A stretch of DNA of 11,308 nucleotides from Comamonadaceae bacterium. GTDB lineage: Bacteria; Pseudomonadota; Gammaproteobacteria; Burkholderiales; Burkholderiaceae_C. Positions 5,510 to 11,308 of this stretch are shown here, one piece after another (position 1 is the first letter of the stretch; each line of letters opens with the position of its first letter). Location of the stretch: positions 1 through 11,308 of the forward strand of contig CANGZG010000068.1 of assembly GCA_947458415.1 (NCBI GenBank), in the 5' to 3' direction. Made by a program: the position numbers and the translations under genes. The notes beneath the pieces are model-generated. The model did not search any database, was not told where the DNA came from, and worked only from the letters and a program-made list of their open reading frames with translations.

Positions 5510-6742
5510 TCAAAAAATGTTTGCTTTGGCATCATCTGTGGTGGCCAAGCACTGGTCTGATCGCCAACCGTACAACCACTCCAAGGCATCGTAAAAACGC
5601 TCTGGGGAACGGCCACGCCATAAATCGTTGCGCACCAGCCTCTCCACCCCTTTGGCATGGTAGAGGCGCCCCATTTCACGCGACGACAACACAACGCGCG
5701 CGGTGCGCGCCACACGCGAACGTTGGTACAAATCAAAGGCTTGTTCAAGGGATGCGGGATGCACACGCAGCGCCTCGCCCAACGTGACGGCGTCTTCGAT
5801 GGCCATGCAAGCACCTTGCGCCATGTATTGCGTGGTGGGATGCGCCGCATCGCCCAACAACGTCACGCGACCAAAACGCCATTGCGCAATCGGCTCTCTG
5901 TCAGCGGTAGCCCAGCGCTTCCAACTTTGGGGCAACTCAATCAATTGGCGTGCCTGCGCACATATGCCGTTGAAATAACTGCTCACCTCTTGTGCACTGC
6001 CTTCGGTCACGCCCCATGTTTCGGTCTGACGGCTGTGAAACGTCACCACGACGTTGTATTGCTCACCGCCACGCAACGGGTAATGCACCAAATGACAGTC
6101 GGGGCCCACCCAAATGCTCGCTGCATTCCATTGCAAGTCCATCGGAAAGTCCTGTTTGTCCACCACTGCGCGGTAAACCACATGACCCGTCACACGCGCC
6201 GGGTCGTTGACAAACTGCGCACGCACCGCTGACTTCACACCATCGGCAGCCACCAAAGCCTGACCCACATGAAAACGCCCGTGATGATCGCGCACAGTCA
6301 CCGATTGCGTGTCCTGGGTGACATGCTCGACACGCGTGTCTGTCAAACATTGCACTTGTCCCGTGTGCATCGCGGCTTGATGCAAAACCTGGTGTACGTC
6401 CGTGCGGTGTATCACCGCATAAGGATTGCCAAAACGCTGTCGGAAGGCTTCGCCAGTGGGAATGCGGCCAATTTCTTTGGCATCCAATGCATCGGTCATG
6501 ACCATGTGATCGGTGTAAACCGCATGATTGCGCGCTTGCTCGCCGACGCCCAATGCATCGAATGCATGGAAGGCATTCGGCCCCAATTGCATGCCCGCCC
6601 CCACCTCTCCCAATTGCGCCGATTGCTCGAGCACCGTCACCGAAAAACCTTGCCTGACCAGCGCCAAGGCCGCAGCAAACCCACCGATACCGCCGCCCGC
6701 GACCAAGATGGGTAAATGGTTTGATTGAGTCGGTGCTTGCAA
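5510..6742 (-). CDS. nagX: FAD-dependent 3-hydroxybenzoate 6-monooxygenase-like protein
   Basis: This flavoprotein hydroxylase (410 residues from the TTG at 6742) resembles 3-hydroxybenzoate 6-hydroxylases, which make gentisate with NADH and oxygen. Visible marks are the FAD dinucleotide motif GGGIGG (16-21), GEVGAG (45-50), the DG motif AADGVKSAVR (about 165-174), DREPIAQW (about 281-288), and the FAD-binding GDAAHPTTQYMAQGA (297-311). The C-terminal RNDLWRGRSPERFYDALEWLYGW also fits that family. The start is uncertain: the frame is open to 6817, with an ATG at 6787 that lacks a ribosome site, whereas the TTG has GAGGGA 6 bp upstream and brings GGGIGG near the N-terminus as in relatives. The fumarylpyruvate hydrolase follows after 13 bp, supporting a gentisate role. 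Salicylate- or other hydroxybenzoate-specific activity is possible. Confidence 0.83.
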   Translation of the reverse strand: MQAPTQSNHLPILVAGGGIGGFAAALALVRQGFSVTVLEQSAQLGEVGAGMQLGPNAFHAFDALGVGEQARNHAVYTDHMVMTDALDAKEIGRIPTGEAFRQRFGNPYAVIHRTDVHQVLHQAAMHTGQVQCLTDTRVEHVTQDTQSVTVRDHHGRFHVGQALVAADGVKSAVRAQFVNDPARVTGHVVYRAVVDKQDFPMDLQWNAASIWVGPDCHLVHYPLRGGEQYNVVVTFHSRQTETWGVTEGSAQEVSSYFNGICAQARQLIELPQSWKRWATADREPIAQWRFGRVTLLGDAAHPTTQYMAQGACMAIEDAVTLGEALRVHPASLEQAFDLYQRSRVARTARVVLSSREMGRLYHAKGVERLVRNDLWRGRSPERFYDALEWLYGWRSDQCLATTDDAKANIF

Positions 6743-6748
6743 ATCTGT

Positions 6749-6754
6749 TCCCTC
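6749..6754 (-). promoter_or_regulatory. Ribosome binding site deciding the monooxygenase start
   Basis: GAGGGA on the minus strand lies 6 bp before a TTG at 6742. The upstream ATG at 6787 and TTG at 6817 have no comparable well-placed site, so this element is the main reason for preferring the shorter protein. Confidence 0.5.
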
Positions 6755-6871
6755 GGGGCAGTGACCATGCGATGGCCAAGTTGGCATGGTTCGAAGTGAT
6801 TTTGTCACGACACCCAACCCTGCTCTTGCATTGGGTATGCTTGTGCGTTATCACTTTCCAAAGGCTGTGTC

Positions 6872-8176
6872 ATGGGTTTGCTGCTGGGCTGCATTGCCGA
6901 CGATTTCACCGGCGCCACCGATTTGGCCAACAACCTGGTTCGCGCAGGCATGCGGGTGGTACAGACGATTGGCGTGCCAGTTGCGCCCTTGCCCAGCGAT
7001 TGCAACGCGGTCGTGATCGCTTTGAAATCCCGCACGATGTCGCCTGAACAAGCCGTGTCGCAATCACTCGCGGCCTTGCATTGGCTGCAGGCACATCACG
7101 TGCAACAGGTGTATTTCAAATACTGCTCTACTTTTGACAGCTGGTACAGCGGCGATGTCCGAGGCAACATTGGCCCGGTCACCGAGGCGCTGATGCAGGC
7201 CATGGACTGCAACTTCACCATCGCCACCCCAGCGTTTCCCGACAACCAACGCACCGTGTTCAAGGGCCATTTGTTTGTGGGTGATCAATTGTTGAGCGAC
7301 AGTGGCATGAAAAACCATCCGCTCACGCCGATGACAGATGCCAACTTGGTGAATGTGTTGCAAGCCCAATGCCAACGCAAAGTCGGCTTGATCGATTACC
7401 GCTGCGTCGCCAAAGGGGCACAGGCCATCAAAGATCGCATCACTGAACTTCAGTCGCAAGAGGTCAGCATTGCAGTGGTGGATGCGTTGTCCAATGACGA
7501 TTTGCTCAGACTCGGCCCTGCCCTCGCTGGCATGCCATTGGTGACTGCGGGTTCGGGTGTGGCCATTGGTTTGCCCACCAATTGGGGCATTCAACCAGCG
7601 GCTGACAGCTCAAGCTTGCCAGCGCCCCGAGGTTTGCAAGCGATTGTCAGTGGCAGCTGTTCCATCGCGACCCAAGGCCAAGTGGCGCATTTTGTGGCGC
7701 AAGGGGGTGCGGCTTACCGTTTGGACCCACTGGCTTGGCCAAGCGACACACCGCCCAAAGACATCGCAGACCATGTGGTGCAGTGGGCATTGCCACATTT
7801 GAAAACATCGCCTGTGTTGGTGTATTCCACCGCCGATGCCGAACAGGTCAAATCCGTTCAAGCGCAACGCGGCACACTTCACGCCGGTGAACACACCGAG
7901 CAAATATTGGCACTGGTGGCGCGGGGTTTGGTCCAACAAGGTGTGTCGCAATTGGTGGTGGCAGGCGGCGAAACCTCCGGCGCATGTGTGCAGGCCTTGG
8001 GTATTTCACAAATGACGATTGGCTCGCAAATTGACCCCGGCGTGCCATGGTGCTTTGCCCCCAGCCAACACGCCACCACCGACGGCATTCATCTGACGTT
8101 GAAGTCCGGAAACTTCGGCAGTGTCGATTTTTTCAGCAAAGCTTTCAAGGCATTGGCCTCGCTTCAACAACCATGA
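6872..8176 (+). CDS. otnK: 3-oxo-tetronate kinase (OtnK, DUF1537 family)
   Basis: The 434-residue protein has the two-domain layout of four-carbon acid sugar kinases. The N-terminal sugar-binding domain opens with LGCIADDFTGATDLANNL (5-22) and includes KYCSTFDS (83-90) and HPLTPMTDANLV (149-160). The C-terminal nucleotide-binding domain includes VSGSCSIATQGQV (259-271), LVVAGGETSGACVQALG (361-377) and LKSGNFGSVDFF (410-421). It phosphorylates 3-oxo-tetronate with ATP in the cytoplasm, as part of L-threonate or D-erythronate breakdown. An AAAGG site precedes the ATG by 7 bp. Its stop overlaps the otnC start, and otnI follows, giving the kinase-decarboxylase-isomerase set known for this pathway. 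The entry dehydrogenase (LtnD or DenD) is not in the window, so the starting substrate is open. Confidence 0.93.
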   Translation: MGLLLGCIADDFTGATDLANNLVRAGMRVVQTIGVPVAPLPSDCNAVVIALKSRTMSPEQAVSQSLAALHWLQAHHVQQVYFKYCSTFDSWYSGDVRGNIGPVTEALMQAMDCNFTIATPAFPDNQRTVFKGHLFVGDQLLSDSGMKNHPLTPMTDANLVNVLQAQCQRKVGLIDYRCVAKGAQAIKDRITELQSQEVSIAVVDALSNDDLLRLGPALAGMPLVTAGSGVAIGLPTNWGIQPAADSSSLPAPRGLQAIVSGSCSIATQGQVAHFVAQGGAAYRLDPLAWPSDTPPKDIADHVVQWALPHLKTSPVLVYSTADAEQVKSVQAQRGTLHAGEHTEQILALVARGLVQQGVSQLVVAGGETSGACVQALGISQMTIGSQIDPGVPWCFAPSQHATTDGIHLTLKSGNFGSVDFFSKAFKALASLQQP

Positions 8177-8868
8177 GCCACATACAACCCAACCCCAACC
8201 TGACCCGTGCCCGCGAAGACATCTGTCGCGTCGCCAAAAGTTTGTTTGACCGTGGCTATGTCCATGCGACAGCTGGCAATGTCAGCATGCGAGTGGGCGA
8301 TGAATTTTTGATCACCCCCACGGATGCGTGTTTGGGTTTTTTAGACCCCAACGATTTGGCTCATGTGGATGCCAACGGCGTGCAACTCAGTGGCGCTCGC
8401 GCCAGCAAAACCTTGGCATTGCACCGTCGCATTTACAGTGCATCACATACCCTCTCCCCTCACACGCGTTGCGTGATTCACAGCCACAGCACCCACTTGG
8501 TGGCGTTGAGCTTGAAAGACACCGCGCTGCTAACCCCATGGGGGCCGGAATTGTTGGCACCCATCACACCTTACTTTGTGATGAAAGTCGGCCACGTCCC
8601 TTTGATTGCCTACCACCGGCCTGGCGACGTCGCCTCCGCTGATGCCGTGGCACAGGCGATTGAACGTTATGCCAAAGCGGGACTGGACTTGCATGCGGTC
8701 ATGTTGTCCCGACTGGGCCCGAATGTCTGGCATGACAGCCCCGCACAAGCGATGGCCACCCTGGAAGAAATGGAAGAAACCGCGCGTCTGAGCTTGATGA
8801 CCGATGCCACGGCGTTGACCGAAACACAGATTGAAGAACTGCGTCAAACCTTTGGCGCGCAGTGGTAA
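8173..8868 (+). CDS. otnC: 3-oxo-tetronate 4-phosphate decarboxylase (OtnC, class II aldolase family)
   Basis: The 231-residue protein is a class II aldolase/adducin-type enzyme that would decarboxylate 3-oxo-tetronate 4-phosphate to dihydroxyacetone phosphate and CO2. Seen are TAGNVSMR (33-40), ITPTDACLGFLDP (47-59), the paired metal histidines I-H103-S-H105-S-T, ITPYFVMKVGHVPLI (131-145) and the helical end LEEMEETARL (197-206). Where FucA-like members have catalytic Glu in Ser-Lys-Glu, this one has Ser-Lys-Thr80, and the usual Asn-His-Gly-Pro third ligand region reads Arg-Leu181-Gly-Pro. H148 (YHRPGD) may take part instead. The ATG at 8173 overlaps the kinase stop (ATGA), indicating coupling; no separate ribosome site is visible. 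otnI follows after 24 bp. Confidence 0.9.
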   Translation: MSHIQPNPNLTRAREDICRVAKSLFDRGYVHATAGNVSMRVGDEFLITPTDACLGFLDPNDLAHVDANGVQLSGARASKTLALHRRIYSASHTLSPHTRCVIHSHSTHLVALSLKDTALLTPWGPELLAPITPYFVMKVGHVPLIAYHRPGDVASADAVAQAIERYAKAGLDLHAVMLSRLGPNVWHDSPAQAMATLEEMEETARLSLMTDATALTETQIEELRQTFGAQW

Positions 8869-8892
8869 ACCTGATCATTTGAAAGAAACCGT

Positions 8893-9789
8893 ATGTTGAA
8901 ATTTGCCGCGAATCTCTCTTTTTTGTACAACGAGCTGCCCTTCATGGAACGGTTCGAAGCCGCCGCCAAGGATGGTTTCAAAGGCGTGGAGTATTTGTTT
9001 CCCTATGCGTTTGGCGCACAAGAGATTGCATCAGCCCTCAAAGCCACCGGGTTGAAGCAAGTGCTGTTTAACGCACCGCCCGCGGGTCATGACCGGGACA
9101 CCGCCCAACTCGCTTGGGACCAAGGCGTGAGAGGAACCACTTGTTTACCGGGCCGTGAAGACGAGTTCAAACGCGGTTTCATGCTGGCATTGGAATATGC
9201 CGATGTTTTGAAGTGCACGCAAATTCACGTCATGGCTGGCTTGGTTCCCGAAGCCTTGCGTCTGCCTACCCACAGCCCGGCATTGCTCAACACCAGCGCG
9301 CCGCACGCCGCCACCCCAGGGCCGATGCGCGACACCTATTTGCGCAATTTGCGGTGGGCCGCTGAAACCGCCGCCAGCGTGGGGCGTGACGTGTTGATCG
9401 AGCCGATCAACACCCGCGACATTCCCCATTTCTTTTTGAATCGACAAGACGATGCGCATGCCATCGTGAAAGAAATCAACCTGCCCAATTTGAAAGTGCA
9501 ATTCGACCTTTACCACTGCCAAATTGTCGAAGGCGATGTGGAAAACAAATTGCGACATTACTTGCCCACAGGCCAAGTGGCCCATTTGCAAATCGCAGGC
9601 GTGCCACAGCGGCATGAACCCGACACGGGCGAATTGAATTACGAAAGACTGTTCGACACGATTGAAGCCTTGTCTGCCGAATGCGGATGGAATGGCTGGC
9701 TGGGCTGTGAATACCGCCCAGCCCTGGGAGCGGTGGCAGGTGGTACGTCGGGCGGCTTGGGTTGGTTGAAAAAGCGAACTACTTCTTGA
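8893..9789 (+). CDS. otnI: 2-oxo-tetronate isomerase (OtnI, hydroxypyruvate isomerase family)
   Basis: The 298-residue TIM-barrel protein opens with KFAANLSFLYNELPFMERF (3-21), typical of the Hyi/OtnI group. Metal and catalytic positions are E170 (LIEPINTRDIPHFF), D205 (QFDLYHCQ), Q233 (HLQIAG) and E273 (GCEYRP). It would convert 2-oxo- to 3-oxo-tetronate, feeding OtnK and OtnC. It is about 40 residues longer than usual (about 258): a proline- and alanine-rich stretch at roughly 122-146 sits between HVMAG and the following helix, and the C-terminal loop before GLGWL is longer and glycine-rich. These additions leave the catalytic residues intact. No strong ribosome site is seen. The last 11 bp overlap the end of the convergent gene on the other strand. 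Confidence 0.9.
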   Translation: MLKFAANLSFLYNELPFMERFEAAAKDGFKGVEYLFPYAFGAQEIASALKATGLKQVLFNAPPAGHDRDTAQLAWDQGVRGTTCLPGREDEFKRGFMLALEYADVLKCTQIHVMAGLVPEALRLPTHSPALLNTSAPHAATPGPMRDTYLRNLRWAAETAASVGRDVLIEPINTRDIPHFFLNRQDDAHAIVKEINLPNLKVQFDLYHCQIVEGDVENKLRHYLPTGQVAHLQIAGVPQRHEPDTGELNYERLFDTIEALSAECGWNGWLGCEYRPALGAVAGGTSGGLGWLKKRTTS

Positions 9790-10039
9790 CGGCAACCGTG
9801 TCGTGGGCGTGGTAAGCCGCATCGAATGTTTTGGCTTTGCCCATGTAGTGACGGTCGATGCGCCATTCTTTCAATATCTGCAACACGAAATCAAAATCCT
9901 CGACAGACAATTCATACAACTGCCGGGTCGGAAATTCGTTGTTTGATTCCAAGGACAAAATCAGCGTCGTTAAAAACTTGGCAAGCGGTTGTGACGGATC
10001 TTTTTCAATGATTCTTTTGGCTTTTTTGATAGCACGCAT
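9779..10039 (-). CDS. Conserved small hypothetical protein
   Basis: I do not recognise a named family. With the ATG at 10039 the product has 86 residues: a basic N-terminus (MRAIKKAKRIIEKDP), a predicted helical middle (LAKFLTTLILSLES, 19-32), an acidic stretch (LYELSVEDFDFVLQILKEW, 41-59) and a short tail ending in two lysines. There is no signal peptide, convincing membrane segment or cysteine, so it is likely a soluble helical protein. I have an impression of similar short proteins in other Burkholderiales but cannot confirm it. A GGAG site lies about 10 bp upstream. The frame is open to 10186, but that extension crosses the palindrome at 10077-10093 and looks non-coding. It is divergent from the helix-turn-helix gene, and its stop lies inside the otnI 3' end. 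Confidence 0.7.
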   Translation of the reverse strand: MRAIKKAKRIIEKDPSQPLAKFLTTLILSLESNNEFPTRQLYELSVEDFDFVLQILKEWRIDRHYMGKAKTFDAAYHAHDTVAVKK

Positions 10040-10280
10040 GTTTTTTACACTCCATGGATTCAGATTCAAACAACCTTGTGATAACTTATCACATAAACCC
10101 CTTCCAAATATGACAGTTTCAAGCCTTGGTATTCCATTTTTCGCCCTGACATGCTTGAAATCTCGGCATTGAAAAAACGCATCCATTGCTATTCACCGAA
10201 ATACCATTTCACAAACACCTGTCGCGATCAAAATCTGTCAAAATAATTACATCAAATCTTCATATTTTCTGAAAGTATTC
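10040..10280. other. AT-rich divergent intergenic region
   Basis: These 241 bp separate the small hypothetical gene from the helix-turn-helix gene and are visibly richer in A and T than the flanking coding DNA. They hold the palindrome at 10077-10093 and a widely spaced 8-bp inverted repeat, TTTCAAGC at 10117-10124 and GCTTGAAA at 10153-10160. Promoters for both genes should lie here, but I found no pair of boxes good enough to call. No RNA gene was recognised. Confidence 0.6.
10077..10093. promoter_or_regulatory. Perfect 17-bp palindrome, candidate operator
   Basis: TGTGATAA, one C, then TTATCACA: 8-bp arms with a single-base centre. It lies 38-54 bp upstream of the small hypothetical gene, where it could cover that gene's promoter. 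The TGTGA and TCACA ends recall CRP/FNR-family sites, but the gap is 7 rather than 6. The nearby helix-turn-helix protein is another candidate binder. The dyad is certain; the regulator is unknown. Confidence 0.55.
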
Positions 10281-10709
10281 ATGAGTACCTTTGCCAACCA
10301 ATTGAAGTCAGAAATCGCTCGTATCTCTAAAAAAGAAATCAAAGCCGAAAATGCAGCCCTTAAAAAAGCCTCTTCCCATTACCGGACTGAAATTGCTTCA
10401 TTAAAGCGTCGCTTGTCTGCGCTTGAATCAAGTTTGTCTCGGATGGCCAAACACAGTGCGGGTTCCAAAACGGTTGAAGTCGATGAAGACGGCGAAAAAT
10501 CTTTGCGTTTTCGCCCCGCTGGTTTTGCGAAACTGCGTCAAAAATTGGGTGTGACCGCCAACGAAATGGGAACCCTGCTGGGCGTCACAGGTCAATCGGT
10601 TTACAAATGGGAAAAAGGCACCGCCAGACCCCGCTCGAACCAACTCAAAGCCATTGCCACCGTGCGCAAAATGGGAAAACGCGAAGTGGCCGAGTTGCTG
10701 GCCGGTTGA
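10281..10709 (+). CDS. Coiled-coil and helix-turn-helix (XRE/Cro-like) DNA-binding protein
   Basis: The 142-residue protein has two parts. Residues 5-58 are rich in Lys, Glu, Ala and Leu with heptad-like spacing (EIKAENAALKKA, EIASLKRRLSALESSLSRM), a likely coiled coil for oligomerisation. After an acidic linker (VEVDEDGEKS), residues 77-140 form a Cro/XRE helix-turn-helix: FAKLRQKLGVTANEMGTLLG, then VTGQSVYKWEKGTARP, with the typical Trp110-Glu-Lys-Gly. It should bind DNA in the cytoplasm. Targets are unknown; the divergent gene and the palindrome at 10077-10093 are the nearest candidates. The ribosome site is weak (GAAAG, about 6 bp upstream). Its coding DNA ends in a small imperfect hairpin and is followed by a convergent thiolase gene after 27 bp. 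Confidence 0.85.
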   Translation: MSTFANQLKSEIARISKKEIKAENAALKKASSHYRTEIASLKRRLSALESSLSRMAKHSAGSKTVEVDEDGEKSLRFRPAGFAKLRQKLGVTANEMGTLLGVTGQSVYKWEKGTARPRSNQLKAIATVRKMGKREVAELLAG

Positions 10710-10727
10710 ACAACCCATCAACCCGGC
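10701..10727. terminator. Imperfect hairpin between convergent genes
   Basis: GCCGGTTGA (10701-10709, including the stop codon of the helix-turn-helix gene) pairs with TCAACCCGGC (10718-10727) with one bulged C and an 8-base loop. It lies in the narrow gap before the convergent thiolase end. No T-run follows on either strand, so intrinsic termination is doubtful. Confidence 0.3.
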
Positions 10728-10736
10728 GGTGACCTG

Positions 10737-11308
10737 TCAACGCTCTAACGTGAGTGACACCCCCATGCCGCCACCAATGCACAACGCAGCCAGTCCTTTT
10801 TGGGCGCCGCTGCGTTGCATTTCATGAAGCAAGGTCACCAAAATTCGGCAACCGGATGCGCCGATGGGGTGACCAATCGCGATAGCGCCGCCATTGACAT
10901 TCACCCGTTTGGGGTCGATGTCCAAAGCTTGGTTGACGGCACATGCTTGCGCTGCGAAAGCTTCATTCAGTTCAAACAAATCAACGTCTGCGGCTTTCCA
11001 CCCAGCCCGCTCTAAGGCTTTGCGCGATGCAGACACGGGGCCCATGCCCATGGTGGCGGGATCGAGTCCGGTGGTTGCAAATGAAGCGATTCGCGCCAAC
11101 GGTTTCAAACCCAGCGATTGGGCTTTGGCCAAACGCATGACCATGACGGCCGCCGCCCCGTCGTTGATGCCGGAGGCATTGCCTGCGGTGACGCTGCCCG
11201 CTTTGTCAAACGCAGGACGCAAGCCAGCCAAGGCTTGCGCGTTGGTGTGGAGGTTGATGTATTCGTCTTGCGCAAACGGCAACGGGTCGCCTTTTTTCTG
11301 CGGCAGCA
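10737..11308 (-). CDS. Acetyl-CoA acetyltransferase (thiolase), C-terminal half, 5' end off right edge
   Basis: The frame enters from the right edge and codes about 190 residues, roughly the C-terminal half of a biosynthetic-type thiolase (about 390 residues). It begins inside the family's KKGDPL region and continues with VTAGNASGINDGAAAV, the ELNEAFAAQACAV segment, the catalytic histidine in NGGAIAIGHPIGASG (His codon at 10869-10871) and the catalytic cysteine in CIGGGMG (Cys codon at 10779-10781). The nucleophilic cysteine of the N-terminal half is outside the window. Such enzymes join two acetyl-CoA into acetoacetyl-CoA (for example for polyhydroxybutyrate) or run the reverse thiolysis; the fragment does not say which. 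The gene converges on the helix-turn-helix gene, and the rest of its operon is unseen. Confidence 0.93.
   Translation of the reverse strand, partial: LPQKKGDPLPFAQDEYINLHTNAQALAGLRPAFDKAGSVTAGNASGINDGAAAVMVMRLAKAQSLGLKPLARIASFATTGLDPATMGMGPVSASRKALERAGWKAADVDLFELNEAFAAQACAVNQALDIDPKRVNVNGGAIAIGHPIGASGCRILVTLLHEMQRSGAQKGLAALCIGGGMGVSLTLER

Noticed and set aside
5497..5850. N-terminal extension of the fumarylpyruvate hydrolase frame
   Set aside because: It lies over the monooxygenase 3' end, and the residues do not resemble the FAH family. The ATG at 5496 has a strong ribosome site.
6063..6854. Alternative same-strand frame in the monooxygenase gene (263 codons)
   Set aside because: The other frame carries all flavoprotein motifs; this one has none and is a frame shadow.
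6826..6854. Possible promoter TTGCAT-17-TATCAC before otnK
   Set aside because: Both boxes are weak, and the start site would fall on the ribosome binding site, leaving almost no leader.
9145..9822. Long open frame antisense to otnI (225 codons)
   Set aside because: It shadows a clearly conserved gene; the predicted protein has no recognisable motif. Long antisense frames are common in GC-rich coding DNA.
10077..10093. Calling the palindrome a CRP site
   Set aside because: The TGTGA and TCACA halves are 7 bp apart instead of 6, and no CRP-regulated gene is evident.
10117..10160. Inverted repeat TTTCAAGC / GCTTGAAA
   Set aside because: 8-bp arms separated by 28 bp can arise by chance in a region this size; no hairpin of note or link to a promoter.

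Overview
The window looks like chromosomal DNA of a betaproteobacterium of the order Burkholderiales, probably family Comamonadaceae (Limnohabitans/Rhodoferax-like). This is inferred from moderate-to-high GC, dense collinear operons, and protein flavour (gentisate-pathway enzymes of the Nag type, an Otn-type tetronate pathway, split YeeE/YedE proteins, a PhaA/AtoB-like thiolase). No rRNA, tRNA, CRISPR array, insertion sequence or phage gene was seen.

Region 1 (1-4698) is a divergent reactive-sulfur island. An ArsR-family regulator of the BigR/SqrR type (3458-3787, two cysteines 66 residues apart) starts a rightward operon with two half-size YeeE/YedE membrane proteins (PmpA-like and PmpB-like). 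A leftward operon of six tightly packed genes runs off the left edge: a Blh/ETHE1-type metallo-beta-lactamase-fold sulfur dioxygenase candidate, a class I SAM methyltransferase, thioredoxin 2 (TrxC), a two-helix DUF2892 membrane protein, a single-domain rhodanese, and a second metallo-hydrolase with a signal peptide. The short gap between the operons holds an almost perfect dyad that coincides with near-consensus sigma-70 promoters on both strands, so one repressor could silence both operons. The likely theme is sensing sulfide/persulfide, oxidising glutathione persulfide to sulfite, moving sulfane sulfur between carriers, reducing persulfidated proteins and transporting sulfur species. The methyltransferase is the least expected member.

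Region 2 (4792-6742, minus strand) holds two genes of the gentisate pathway: a 3-hydroxybenzoate 6-monooxygenase-like flavoprotein followed by a fumarylpyruvate hydrolase. The ring-cleaving gentisate dioxygenase and the maleylpyruvate isomerase are not in the window.

Region 3 (6872-9789, plus strand) is an otnK-otnC-otnI operon for four-carbon acid sugars (L-threonate/D-erythronate type): kinase, decarboxylating class II aldolase and isomerase, together giving dihydroxyacetone phosphate. The entry dehydrogenase is not in the window.

Region 4 (9779-11308) holds a small unrecognised protein (minus), a 241-bp AT-rich divergent intergenic region with a perfect 17-bp palindrome, a coiled-coil plus helix-turn-helix protein (plus), and the C-terminal half of a thiolase (minus) cut by the right edge.
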